Source: Candidatus Microbacterium phytovorans
Lineage (GTDB): Bacteria; Actinomycetota; Actinomycetes; Actinomycetales; Microbacteriaceae
DNA length: 64,000 bases
Assembly (NCBI GenBank): GCA_029202445.1
Contig: CP119321.1
Coordinates: 1,922,001 to 1,986,000 of the forward strand
Direction of reading: 5' to 3'
Below are positions 41,237-51,638 of the stretch, piece after piece (the stretch's first letter is position 1; each line of letters starts with the position of its first letter). The translations under genes and the position numbers were made by a program. The notes below the pieces were generated by a model. The model searched no databases. It worked only from the letters and a program-made list of their open reading frames with translations, and had not been told where the DNA came from.

Positions 41237-42217
41237 ATGAACAAGAAGATGCTCGCCGGCGTCGCCCTGCTGGGCGCGCTGGCATTGGCTGTCAGCGGGT
41301 GCTCCACCACGACCGAGGAGCCCGGCGGCACCACCGGCGACGGCGACCTGATCAAGGTCGGCTTCGCGCAGACCGGCTCGGAGTCGGGCTGGCGCTCGGC
41401 GAACACCGAGTCGATGAAGGAGGCGTTCTCCGAGGCGAACGGCTTCGAACTCGTCTTCAACGCCGCCGACAACAAGCAGGAGGCGCAGATCGCCGCCGTC
41501 CGCAGCTTCATCAACCAGGGTGTGGATGCCATCGTCATCGCGCCCATCACGGTCGACGGCTGGGACGACGTGCTCAAGGAGGCCCAGGACGCGCAGATCC
41601 CCGTGATCCTCGAAGACCGCACGGTCTCCGCCAGCGAAGACCTTTACGCGTCGTGGGTCGGCCTCGACTTCGAGCAGGAAGGCCGCACGGCCGGCGAGTG
41701 GGTCAAGGAGAACTTCGACGGCAAGGGCGCGAACCTCGTGATCCTCGAGGGCACGACGGGCTCGTCCGCGGCGCTCGACCGCGCCACCGGCTTCGGCGAG
41801 GCGATCGAGGGCACCGACATCAACGTGCTCGACTCGCAGACGGGTGACTTCACCCGCGACGGCGGCAAGAAGGTCATGGAGGGCTACCTCCAGAAGTACG
41901 GCAAGGACATCAACTTGCTCTTCGCCCACAACGACGACATGGGTCTCGGCGCCCTGGATGCCATCAAGGCCGCCGGTCTCACCCCCGGCAAGGACATCCA
42001 GATCGTCACGATCGACGCCGTCAAGGACGGCATGACGGCGCTCGCCAACGGCGAGTTCAACTTCATCGTCGAGTGCAACCCGCTGCTCGGCGAGAAGGCG
42101 GCCGACCTCGTCAAGGCGGTCATCGCCGGTGAGACCGTCGAGAAGAAGACGATCGTGCCCGACCAGTCGTTCACGCAGGAGCAGGCGAAGGAAGTCCTGG
42201 ACTCGCGTCCGTACTGA
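41237..42217 (+). CDS. Sugar ABC transporter substrate-binding lipoprotein (YtfQ-like)
   Basis: A 326-residue lipoprotein with lipobox LAVSGC (Cys22). IKVGFAQTGSESGWRSANTE and FNAADNKQEAQIAAVRSFIN are the opening of the galactofuranose-binding YtfQ group, and FAHNDDMGLGALDAIKAAGL is the hinge region of type I sugar-binding proteins. It captures a monosaccharide outside the cell for the importer behind it. The ribosome site is GAGGAGG. A hairpin after the gene probably keeps its level above that of the transporter subunits. Next to araBA, arabinofuranose or galactofuranose is likely. Confidence 0.92.
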   Translation: MNKKMLAGVALLGALALAVSGCSTTTEEPGGTTGDGDLIKVGFAQTGSESGWRSANTESMKEAFSEANGFELVFNAADNKQEAQIAAVRSFINQGVDAIVIAPITVDGWDDVLKEAQDAQIPVILEDRTVSASEDLYASWVGLDFEQEGRTAGEWVKENFDGKGANLVILEGTTGSSAALDRATGFGEAIEGTDINVLDSQTGDFTRDGGKKVMEGYLQKYGKDINLLFAHNDDMGLGALDAIKAAGLTPGKDIQIVTIDAVKDGMTALANGEFNFIVECNPLLGEKAADLVKAVIAGETVEKKTIVPDQSFTQEQAKEVLDSRPY

Positions 42218-42255
42218 TCCTCACCTGAGGGTCCTCACCGCAGGATCCCCACCTC

Positions 42256-42283
42256 GAGGGGGCCGGCTCCGGCCGGCCCCCTC
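42256..42283 (+). terminator. Hairpin between binding protein and ATPase genes
   Basis: GAGGGGGCCGG and CCGGCCCCCTC form a perfect 11 bp stem with a six-base loop. It fits a partial terminator or 3' stabilising stem that lets the binding protein be made in excess. Confidence 0.7.
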
Positions 42284-42332
42284 CTCCCCTCCCCCTACGT
42301 CGAACCGCCCACGCGGACAGGAAGTTGCTGCC

Positions 42333-43901
42333 ATGACCGAGGTTCACCCCGCCGTCGTCGAGATGCGCGGGATCTCCGTCGAATTCCCCGGAGTGAAGGC
42401 GCTCGACAGCGTCGACGTCACCCTCCGCGCCGGCGAGGTCCACACGCTGATGGGCGAGAACGGGGCCGGCAAGTCGACGCTCATCAAGGCGCTGACCGGT
42501 GTCTACTCCGTCGCCGCCGGGACCATGGTGGTCGCCGGCGAGGAGCGCGTCTTCCGCTCCACCGCCGATGCGCAGGCCGCCGGGATCTCCACCGTGTATC
42601 AAGAGGTCAACCTCTGCACGAACCTGTCGGTCGGTGAGAACGTCATGCTCGGCCACGAGGTGCGACGCCTCGGCGGCATCGACTGGCGCGCGACGCACCG
42701 CGAAGCAGCACGGCACCTGAGCGCGCTCGGTGTCACGATCGACACGCACTCCGCACTCGGCTCGCACTCCATCGCCGTGCAGCAGCTGGTCGCCATCAGC
42801 CGCGCCATGGTCACCGACGCGCGCGTGCTCGTCCTCGACGAGCCCACCTCGAGCCTCGACCGCGGCGAGGTCGAGCAGCTCTTCGCCGTCGTCCGCGACC
42901 TCCGCGACCGCGGCGTGGCCATTCTCTTCGTCACCCACTTCCTCGACCAGGTCTACGAGATCTCCGACCGGCTGACGGTGCTCCGCAACGGCCGCCTCGT
43001 GAGCGAGCACCTGGCATCCGAACTTCCTCGCGGCGAGCTCATCGCCAAGATGATCGGCCGGGAGCTCGACGAGCTCGACGCGATCTCCCGTGCCGCCGAC
43101 CGCGACATCGACCGCACGGCCATCCCGGTGCTGCGCGCCGCCGGCGTCGGCCGCAAGGGCGTGCTGGAGCCGGTCGACGTCGACGTGTACGACGGCGAGG
43201 TCGTCGGCATCGCCGGTCTCCTCGGTTCGGGCCGCACCGAGCTCGTCCGACTGCTGTACGGCGCCGATCGAGCGGATGCCGGCGACGTCGCCGTCCGCGG
43301 GACGAACGCCCGCATCACGAACCCCCGGCACGCCATCGACCGCAAGATCGCGTTCTCGTCGGAGGACCGCCGCGCGGAGGGGATCATCGCCGACCTCACC
43401 GTCGCCGAGAACATGGTCCTCGGCGTGCAGGCCCAGCGCGGGGCGCTCCGCAAGATCGGCAAGGCCGAACAGGATGCCATCGTCGACGAGTACATCGCCG
43501 CCCTCGGCATCCGTCCCGCCAACCCGAACGCGCTCCTGAAGAACCTGTCGGGCGGGAACCAGCAGAAGGTGCTCCTCGCGCGGTGGCTCGCCACCGCACC
43601 GCAACTGCTCATCCTCGACGAACCCACCCGCGGCATCGACGTGGGCGCGAAGGCCGACATCCAGCGCAAGGTCGCCGAGCTGTCGGCGCAGGGACTGTCG
43701 GTCATCTTCATCTCCTCCGAGTTGGAGGAGGTCGTACGCATCTCGCAGCGCATCGTCGTGCTGCGCGATCGTCGTAAGATCAGCGAACTCGACTCGTCCG
43801 GAATCCAGGTCGACGACCTCGTCGAGGTCATCGCCCAAGAAGCCCCCTCGATCACCGCTGAGACGTCGCCGTCTCAGCTGAAGCCGGAGAACGCGGCATG
43901 A
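42333..43901 (+). CDS. Sugar ABC transporter ATP-binding protein (double ATPase, YtfR/RbsA type)
   Basis: A 522-residue tandem ATPase. The first half has Walker A MGENGAGKST (residues 40-49), a degenerate signature (SIAVQQLVAISRA) and Walker B VLVLDEPTSSLD. The second half has a degenerate Walker A (GLLGSGRTE) and an intact signature (LSGGNQQKVLLARWL), as usual for RbsA/YtfR. It powers the two permeases that follow, overlapping the first by four bases. The ribosome site is GGACAGGAAG. Confidence 0.93.
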   Translation: MTEVHPAVVEMRGISVEFPGVKALDSVDVTLRAGEVHTLMGENGAGKSTLIKALTGVYSVAAGTMVVAGEERVFRSTADAQAAGISTVYQEVNLCTNLSVGENVMLGHEVRRLGGIDWRATHREAARHLSALGVTIDTHSALGSHSIAVQQLVAISRAMVTDARVLVLDEPTSSLDRGEVEQLFAVVRDLRDRGVAILFVTHFLDQVYEISDRLTVLRNGRLVSEHLASELPRGELIAKMIGRELDELDAISRAADRDIDRTAIPVLRAAGVGRKGVLEPVDVDVYDGEVVGIAGLLGSGRTELVRLLYGADRADAGDVAVRGTNARITNPRHAIDRKIAFSSEDRRAEGIIADLTVAENMVLGVQAQRGALRKIGKAEQDAIVDEYIAALGIRPANPNALLKNLSGGNQQKVLLARWLATAPQLLILDEPTRGIDVGAKADIQRKVAELSAQGLSVIFISSELEEVVRISQRIVVLRDRRKISELDSSGIQVDDLVEVIAQEAPSITAETSPSQLKPENAA

Positions 43902-44926
43902 ACGCTATCCTCAAGCACCGGTTGTTCTGGCCGGTCGCGGCCCTGCTCGCGCTCGTCGTGATCAACACGATCGCGCGGCCGTCCTTCATCTCGATCACGG
44001 TGCAGAACGGGCAGCTCTACGGTCCCCTCATCGACATCCTCCGCAACAGCGCGCCGCTCATGCTCGTCGCGCTCGGCATGACGCTCGTCATCGCGACCCG
44101 GGGCATCGACCTGTCGGTCGGCGCGATCATGGCGGTGTCCGGCGCCGTCGCCCTCACCTTCATCGCCGGCTCCGACGACCCCAACGGCATCCCGACCGTC
44201 ATCATCGCGGTGCTCCTGGGCGTGGGCGTCGCCCTCGTGCTGGGGGTGTGGAACGGGTTCCTCGTCGCCGTGGTCGGCATCCAGCCGATCATCGCGACCC
44301 TCGTGCTCATGCTCGCCGGCCGCGGCGTGGCGCTCCTCATCACGGGCGGCTTCATCACCACCATCAACAGCGAGCCGTACAAGTTCATGGCGCAGGGCTA
44401 CATGCTGGGCCTGCCGTTCGCCTTCTACGTGTCGGTCATCGCGATCGCCGTCGTCGCCCTCCTGGAGCGCCGCACGGCCCTGGGCGTACTGACCGAGGCG
44501 GTCGGCATCAACCCCGAGGCGAGCCGGCTCGCCGGCGTGCGCTCCCGCGGGATCATCTGGGGCGCCTACGCCGCCAGCGGCCTCCTCGCGGGCATGGCCG
44601 GCATCCTCTACAGCTCGAACATCATGGCCGCCGACGCGAACGCCGCCGGCCTCTACATCGAGCTCGACGCGATCCTCGCCGTGGTGCTCGGCGGCACCTC
44701 GCTCATGGGAGGGAAGTTCTCCCTCGCCGGCACCGTCGTCGGCGTCTTCACGATCCAGACGCTGAAGTCGACCATCACGTTCCTCGGTGTCCCGCCCGCG
44801 GTGAGCCCGCTCTTCCTGGCCGTCGTGGTCGTCGTCGTGGTGCTCGTCCAGTCGCCCCGCACGCGCGGCCACCTGCTGCGCCTCGTCCGAACCGTCCGCA
44901 CCGACTCGAAGGCGGTGGCCTCGTGA
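43898..44926 (+). CDS. Sugar ABC transporter permease 1 (YtfT-like)
   Basis: A 342-residue protein with 8-10 membrane helices. LVALGMTLVIATRGIDLSVG is the conserved BPD_transp_2 helix, GIQPIIATLVLMLAGRGVA the next, and EAVGINPEASRLAGVRSRGI the EAA-like coupling loop that meets the ATPase. It starts within the ATPase stop (ATGA) and ends within the second permease start (GTGA), so the four transporter proteins should be made in fixed ratio. Confidence 0.93.
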   Translation: MNAILKHRLFWPVAALLALVVINTIARPSFISITVQNGQLYGPLIDILRNSAPLMLVALGMTLVIATRGIDLSVGAIMAVSGAVALTFIAGSDDPNGIPTVIIAVLLGVGVALVLGVWNGFLVAVVGIQPIIATLVLMLAGRGVALLITGGFITTINSEPYKFMAQGYMLGLPFAFYVSVIAIAVVALLERRTALGVLTEAVGINPEASRLAGVRSRGIIWGAYAASGLLAGMAGILYSSNIMAADANAAGLYIELDAILAVVLGGTSLMGGKFSLAGTVVGVFTIQTLKSTITFLGVPPAVSPLFLAVVVVVVVLVQSPRTRGHLLRLVRTVRTDSKAVAS

Positions 44927-45954
44927 GCACCCTGACCGCAGCGCCCGCCGCCACGGCATCCCCCGTGATCGACCTCGTGCGCCGCTTCCGCAGCCGCCAC
45001 GCCTCCTGGATCCCCGTCTTCGCGGCGCTCGTGATCTTCGTCGCGATGCTCGTGGGCGCGCAGGCCTACTTCGGCAACTTCCTCACCCCGCGCGTGCTGT
45101 CGGCGCTGCTGCTGGACAACGCCTACCTGCTGATCCTGGCGGTCGGTATGACGTTCGTCATCCTCACGGGCGGCATCGACCTCTCCGTCGGCGCCGTCAT
45201 GGCCTTCACCGGCATGATGGGCGCGAGCCTGCTGAGCCAGGGGTTCCCGACGGTGGTCGTGGTGCCCGTCATGATCGTGCTCGGCGCACTCCTGGGCCTC
45301 GCCGTCGGCGTGCTCGTGCAGTTCTTCGACGTGCAGCCCTTCATCGCGTCGCTCGCGGCGATGTTCGCCGCCCGCGGCCTCGCGTTCATGGTGAGCCTGT
45401 CGTCGATCAAGGTCGAGGACCCGGCCATCCTGTGGCTGCAGTCCACGCGTCTGCAGGGCGCCCCGGGCACCTTCTACCTCACCCCCACCGGCATCCTCGC
45501 CCTCACCGTGGTGCTCATCGGCATCCTCGTGCTCCAGTACACGCGCTTCGGACGCACGGTCTACGCGATCGGCGGCAACGAGCAGTCGGCCCGTCTCATG
45601 GGGCTCCCCGTCGTGCGCACCAAGCTCCTCGTCTACGTCATCAGCGGCGTGTGCGCGGGTTTGGCCGGCGTCGTCTTCACCGCCTACACGGGCGCCTCCT
45701 ACCCGCTGACGGGCGTCGGCACCGAGCTCGACACGATCGCGGCGGTCGTCATCGGCGGCACCCTCCTGTCCGGCGGCAGCGGCTTCGTCCTCGGGTCGAT
45801 GATCGGCGTGTTCGTCTACGGCACGATCAAGACGGTCATCTCCTTCCTCGGCGCCGAGCAGTCGTGGACGCGCATCATCATCGGCGTGATCCTGCTCGTC
45901 TTCGTCGTGATGCAGCGGGTGATCGTCGCGCGCACCGGCGCCCAGCGTCGCTGA
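44923..45954 (+). CDS. Sugar ABC transporter permease 2 (YjfF-like)
   Basis: A 343-residue permease homologous to the first: LILAVGMTFVILTGGIDLSV, QPFIASLAAMFAARGLAFMV, and coupling loop IGGNEQSARLMGLPVVRTKL. The YtfT/YjfF arrangement of two different permeases is typical of the galactofuranose importer group. The GTG start at 44923 overlaps the previous stop by four bases. Confidence 0.93.
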   Translation: MSTLTAAPAATASPVIDLVRRFRSRHASWIPVFAALVIFVAMLVGAQAYFGNFLTPRVLSALLLDNAYLLILAVGMTFVILTGGIDLSVGAVMAFTGMMGASLLSQGFPTVVVVPVMIVLGALLGLAVGVLVQFFDVQPFIASLAAMFAARGLAFMVSLSSIKVEDPAILWLQSTRLQGAPGTFYLTPTGILALTVVLIGILVLQYTRFGRTVYAIGGNEQSARLMGLPVVRTKLLVYVISGVCAGLAGVVFTAYTGASYPLTGVGTELDTIAAVVIGGTLLSGGSGFVLGSMIGVFVYGTIKTVISFLGAEQSWTRIIIGVILLVFVVMQRVIVARTGAQRR

Positions 45955-46000
45955 CGGCGCGGCGGCGTCCCGTGAACGCGCGCGGCCTCGCACGCCGGGC

Positions 46001-47541
<1,541 letters not shown>

Positions 47542-47545
<4 letters not shown>

Positions 47546-48555
47546 GCGAGGAACGCGGCGCGAAGTCCGCGAACATCTTCGACGTCGCGCGCCTCGCGGG
47601 CGTCTCCCACCAGACCGTGTCGCGCGTGCTCAACGACCTGCCCAACGTGCGCCCCGCCACCCGCGCGCGCGTCGAGCAGGCCATCGCGCAGCTCCGGTAC
47701 AGCCCGTCGCCGGCGGCGCGTGCGCTCGTCACCCGCCGCACCCGCACGATCGGACTCGTCACGCCGGGCACGGCGGACTACGGGCCGACGTCGATCGCGA
47801 TGCACTTCAACGTCGCCGCGCGCGCGGAGCGCTACTCCGTGGATGCCGTCACCTCTCCCGACCCCGATCCCGGCTCGGTGCGGACGGTGATCGAGGGCCT
47901 CCTGCGTCAGCGGGTCGACGCGATCGTGCTCATCGTCAACCACATCGGCGTGCTGGAGGTCGTGCGGGGACTGGAGCTCAGCGTGCCGGTGGTGGCTGCC
48001 GCCGCGACGCAGCGCCGGCATCCGAATCTCGTCTCCATCGACCAGTACCGCGGCGCACGGGCCGCCGTGCGGCACCTCGCCGAGCTCGGGCACACGCGCA
48101 TCCTCCATCTCGCAGGCCCGCCGTCGAACCCCGACAGTCTCGAGCGCCTGCGGGGGTGGCGCGACGAGCTCGCTGCGCGGGGACTCGTGGCGGTCGACCC
48201 TCCGCACGGCGACTGGTCCGCCGCGAGCGGGTTCCAGATCGGCTCCTCGCTCGACGTCGGGCGCGGCACGGCCGTGTTCGCCGCGAACGACCACATGGCG
48301 ATCGGTCTCGTGTCGGCGCTGCGGACCCGCGGACTGCGCGTGCCCGACGACGTGAGCGTCGTGGGGTTCGACGACGTGCCCGAAGCGCCCTACCTCCTGC
48401 CTCCGCTGACGACCGTCCGCCAGGACTTCCAGGCGCTCGGCGAGCTCATCATGCAGAAGGCGCTCCTGGCTGTGGAGGAGCCGGGCGAGCTCACCGAGGA
48501 CACGCCCATCGCCACGCACCTCATCGTGCGCGACTCCACCCGCCCCGTCGCCTGA
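47542..48555 (+). CDS. LacI family transcriptional regulator
   Basis: A 337-residue repressor. NIFDVARLAGVSHQTVSRVL is the helix-turn-helix, followed by a sugar-binding domain (RTRTIGLVTPGTADYGPTSI, AANDHMAIGLVSALRTRGLR, VSVVGFDDVPEAPYLLPPLT). The GTG start overlaps the second ATPase stop by four bases (GTGA). Sharing an operon with a sugar ATPase suggests it controls the importer cluster and so itself. The ligand is unknown; the other LacI in the region is more clearly tied to araBA. Confidence 0.9.
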
Positions 48556-48595
48556 GCGGTGCCGGTCCTGGCGCGGTGGCGCCAGTTCTGCCCGA

Positions 48596-48652
48596 GAAAG
48601 TGGCGCACTCCGCGGCATCCGCTCGCGCGTAGCGGCGTGTTGCGCCACTTTC
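48596..48652. repeat. Imperfect palindrome, GAAAGTGGCGCA family
   Basis: GAAAGTGGCGCA (48596-48607) faces TGCGCCACTTTC (48641-48652) around a GC-rich centre with CGCGTAGCGGCGTGT. The same centre and arms occur at 49593-49649. In RNA it would be a 12 bp hairpin after the LacI gene. Confidence 0.85.
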
Positions 48653-48716
48653 GTCGCGTGGATGGTCGGATGGGCGACAGGCGCGGCGGGGAGTGGATCG
48701 TGACAGGGTGGATGCC

Positions 48717-49562
48717 ATGCGTATCGCCGTCACAGGATCCTCAGGCAAGCTCGGCACCGTCGTCGTCCGGGAGCTGCGGGCCGCCGGGCACGACGTCATC
48801 GGCCTCGATCGGGCAGGGCGACGCGGCCCCGGCTTCGTCGAGGTCGACCTCACCGACTACGGCCAGGTGATCGACGCTCTCACCGCGGTGAACGACCAGC
48901 ACGACGGTGTCGACGCTCTCGTGCACCTCGCGGCGGTGCCCGCTCCCGGCATCCGTCCCGACGTGGCCACCTTCCAGAACAACATCCTCTCCACCTTCCA
49001 CGTGTTCTGGGCGGCGCTGCGCCTCGGTCTCACGCGCATCGTGTACGCGTCGAGTGAGACGGTGCAGGGGCTGCCGTTCGACGTCCCGCCGCCCTACATC
49101 CCCGTCGACGAGGACTATCCGGCCCGGCCCGAGTCGGTGTACTCGCTCGTGAAGCATCTCGAGGAGCAGCTCGCGATCGAGCTGGTGCGCTGGCATCCCG
49201 ATGTGTCGATCACGGCGCTGCGCTTCTCGAACGTCATGGTGCCCGCCGACTACGCCGAGTTCCCGTCGTTCGACGCCGACGCGCGCTTGCGCAAGTGGAA
49301 CCTGTGGAGCTACATCGACGCCCGCGACGGAGCCCAGGCGGTCCTGCGCGCGCTGGAGAACGCGCCGGCGGGCTTCGACCGGTTCCTCATCGCCGCCGCC
49401 GACACCGTCATGTCGCGGCCGAACGCCGACCTCGTCGCCGAGGTGTTCCCGGGAGTCGAGGTGCGCGGCGACCTGGGCGTCAACGAGTCGCTGTTCTCCA
49501 CGGCGAAGGCGCAGCGCCTCCTGGGCTACCGCCCGCAGCACTCCTGGCGCGACGAGGTCTGA
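48717..49562 (+). CDS. NAD-dependent epimerase/dehydratase (extended SDR)
   Basis: A 281-residue extended SDR. MRIAVTGSSGKLGTVVVREL is the NAD(P) site, DVIGLDRAG ends strand 2 with Asp, and the catalytic motif is YASSETVQG followed by YSLVK. Shorter than UDP-sugar epimerases and related to the uronate dehydrogenase/sugar-acid-type group. PVDEDYPARPESVYSLVKHL fits that group. In the sugar-uptake region it may oxidise or epimerise an imported sugar. The ATG at 48717 opens the fold; an upstream GTG is not needed. Confidence 0.82.
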   Translation: MRIAVTGSSGKLGTVVVRELRAAGHDVIGLDRAGRRGPGFVEVDLTDYGQVIDALTAVNDQHDGVDALVHLAAVPAPGIRPDVATFQNNILSTFHVFWAALRLGLTRIVYASSETVQGLPFDVPPPYIPVDEDYPARPESVYSLVKHLEEQLAIELVRWHPDVSITALRFSNVMVPADYAEFPSFDADARLRKWNLWSYIDARDGAQAVLRALENAPAGFDRFLIAAADTVMSRPNADLVAEVFPGVEVRGDLGVNESLFSTAKAQRLLGYRPQHSWRDEV

Positions 49563-49592
49563 GCTCTCGCCCCGCGCGCCCGCGTCGCCTGA

Positions 49593-49649
49593 GAAAGTGT
49601 CGCAACACGCCACCACCGCGCCCGCGTAGCGGCGTGTCGTGACACTTTC
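49593..49649. repeat. Imperfect palindrome, GAAAGTGTCGCAA family
   Basis: GAAAGTGTCGCAA (from 49593) faces GTGACACTTTC (to 49649), with the same CGCGTAGCGGCGTGT centre as the copy at 48596. Both arms carry matching changes relative to that copy (GGC to GTC against GCC to GAC), as if pairing were kept. It lies between convergent genes. Confidence 0.85.
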
Positions 49650-49675
49650 GCGGGCGACGGCGCAAGCGCGCGGGC

Positions 49676-50710
49676 TCAGGGGCGGAGGAGCACCTTGAGC
49701 GCCTCGCGGTCGTCCATCAGGCGGTAGCCCTCGGCGGTGTCGGCCAGGGGCAGCGTCCGGTCGAACACGGCGCCGGGGTCGACGGAGCCGTCGAGGATGC
49801 CGGGGAGCAGCCTGTCGATGTAGGCGCGCACGGGGGCGACCCCGCCCGTGATCGTCACGTTGCGCGCGAACTGCTCGCGGCCGATCGGACCGGTCTCGTA
49901 CTGGGGGACGCCCACGCGGGTGACGACGCCGCCGTCGCGGACGACGCCGAGCGCCTGCTCGAACGCGGGCAGGTGACCGACGGCGTCGATGACGACCTCC
50001 GTCCCGTCGCCGTCGGTGAGGTCGCGCACCTCGGCGACACCCTCCTCGCCGCGGGCGGACACGACATCCGTCGCCCCGTAGCGGCGTCCGAGGTCGGTGC
50101 GGGCGGTGTGTCGCCCCATCAGGACGATGCGCTCGGCGCCCAGCTGCCGTGCCGACAGCACCGCGAGCAGCCCCACGGCGCCGTCGCCGATGACCGTCAC
50201 CGTCGACCCGGGGACGACACCGCCGGTGACCGCGGCATGGTAACCCGTGCCGTAGACGTCACTCAGGGTGAGCAGCCCCGGCATCCGCTCGTCGTCTTCG
50301 GCCACGTCGACCCGGAAGAGCGTGCCGTCGGCCAGCGGCGCACGGCGATACTCGGCCTGGGCTCCGCCGGTGCGCGGGCCGTTCATGATGCCGCCCACGC
50401 GGCACGACGTCTGCAGGCCCGCGCGGCAGAAGTCGCACACCCCGCACGACCACACGAACGGCACGATGACGACGTCGCCCGGTCGGACGCTGCCGACCTC
50501 GGCGCCGACCTCCTCGACGACGCCGATCATCTCGTGCCCCATCGAGCGGCCGTCCTCGCTCGGCGGCATCGAGTGATACGGGTGCAGATCGCTGCCGCAG
50601 ACGCAGGCGACGAGGGTGCGGAGCACGGCGTCCGTCGGCTCTTCGATCGCGGGCTCGGGGGCATCGATGACCCGGACGTCACCGGGTCCGTACATGTAGG
50701 CAGCGCGCAT
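49676..50710 (-). CDS. Zinc-dependent alcohol dehydrogenase family protein
   Basis: A 344-residue MDR enzyme. Catalytic zinc ligands are in VCGSDLHPYHS (Cys, with His nearby) and MGHEMIG (His-Glu); the structural zinc loop is CGVCDFCRAGLQTSC. The Rossmann part has VTVIGDGAVGLLAVLSARQL. The loop VVIVPFVWSCG and the long GRHTARTDLGRRYGATDVVS suit class III-like/threonine-dehydrogenase-like oxidoreductases. Substrate unknown; a sugar alcohol is possible given the neighbours. Convergent with the epimerase gene. Confidence 0.88.
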   Translation of the reverse strand: MRAAYMYGPGDVRVIDAPEPAIEEPTDAVLRTLVACVCGSDLHPYHSMPPSEDGRSMGHEMIGVVEEVGAEVGSVRPGDVVIVPFVWSCGVCDFCRAGLQTSCRVGGIMNGPRTGGAQAEYRRAPLADGTLFRVDVAEDDERMPGLLTLSDVYGTGYHAAVTGGVVPGSTVTVIGDGAVGLLAVLSARQLGAERIVLMGRHTARTDLGRRYGATDVVSARGEEGVAEVRDLTDGDGTEVVIDAVGHLPAFEQALGVVRDGGVVTRVGVPQYETGPIGREQFARNVTITGGVAPVRAYIDRLLPGILDGSVDPGAVFDRTLPLADTAEGYRLMDDREALKVLLRP

Positions 50711-50757
50711 GCTTCTAGTCTCGCGCCTCCTCGCCGCTTCCGCTCCGCTTCGTGCGG

Positions 50758-51597
50758 TCAGGGGCGGGCGCCGACGGCCACGGGACGGTCGGGGTGGTTC
50801 GACCACTGACTCCACGACCCGGCGTAGAGGGCCGGGGTGAATCCGGCGAGCGTGAGGGCGAGCGCGGCGTGGGATGCCGACACCCCCGACCCGCAGTACA
50901 CCCCGACCGGCTCGTCGCGGTGGGCGCCGACGGCCTCGAAGCGGGCGCGGAGCTCCTCGGGCGGCAGGAGGCGCCCGTCGGCGTCGTTGCTGTCGACCGT
51001 CGGTGCGTTGAGGGCGCCGGGGATGTGGCCCGCCCGGGGGTCGAGCGGCTCCGTGTCGCCGCGGTAGCGCTCCGGCGCGCGCACGTCGAGCAGCACACCG
51101 TGGTGCGGAAGGGCGGCTGCCGCATCGATCGTCAGCCGCGGCAGGAGGCCTGACGCCGGCTGCACCGTGCCGGCGGGGCGGATCGGCGACGGCCCCTCCT
51201 CGAGCGGCAGTCCCGCGGACCGCCACGCGCTCAGGCCGCCGTCGAGCACTCGGGCGGGCACCCCGGCATCCGTCAGCATCCACCAGGCGCGCGCCGCTCC
51301 GTAGGACAGCCAGTCGTCGTACACGACGACGGTGTCGGCCTCGTCGACACCCCACGAGCGCACCGTCTCGGCGAAGGTCTCGGCCTCGGGAAGCGGATGC
51401 CGGCCGTCGGTGGGTTCCCCGTGCGCGGCGAGCTCGTCGTCCAGGCTCACGTACTGCGCCGACGGCACGTGCCCGCTCTCGAACGCGGCCCGGCCGTCGG
51501 GCGCATCCAACCGCCACCGCACATCGAGCACGATCGGCGGGCGGTCGGCGCGCAGCAGGTCGGCGAGCTCGGTGGCGGAGACGAGGGGATGGGTCAC
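50758..51597 (-). CDS. Sulfurtransferase (tandem rhodanese, SseA-like)
   Basis: A 279-residue enzyme with two rhodanese domains. The first is inactive (PIVLDVRWRLDAPDGRAAFE, ending GGLSAWRSAGLPLEEG). The second has the active Cys235 in GVYCGSGVSASHAAL, the 3-mercaptopyruvate/thiosulfate sulfurtransferase loop. I chose the GTG at 51597 because a TAGCGT -10 box lies exactly 7 bases upstream (leaderless); an ATG at 51618 would lie above that box. A second, related enzyme is at 62927. It moves sulfane sulfur to cyanide or thiol acceptors. Confidence 0.88.
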   Translation of the reverse strand: MTHPLVSATELADLLRADRPPIVLDVRWRLDAPDGRAAFESGHVPSAQYVSLDDELAAHGEPTDGRHPLPEAETFAETVRSWGVDEADTVVVYDDWLSYGAARAWWMLTDAGVPARVLDGGLSAWRSAGLPLEEGPSPIRPAGTVQPASGLLPRLTIDAAAALPHHGVLLDVRAPERYRGDTEPLDPRAGHIPGALNAPTVDSNDADGRLLPPEELRARFEAVGAHRDEPVGVYCGSGVSASHAALALTLAGFTPALYAGSWSQWSNHPDRPVAVGARP

Positions 51598-51638
51598 CCC
51601 GTCGACGCTACTCCGCATCCCGCACGCCGCGTCCCGCG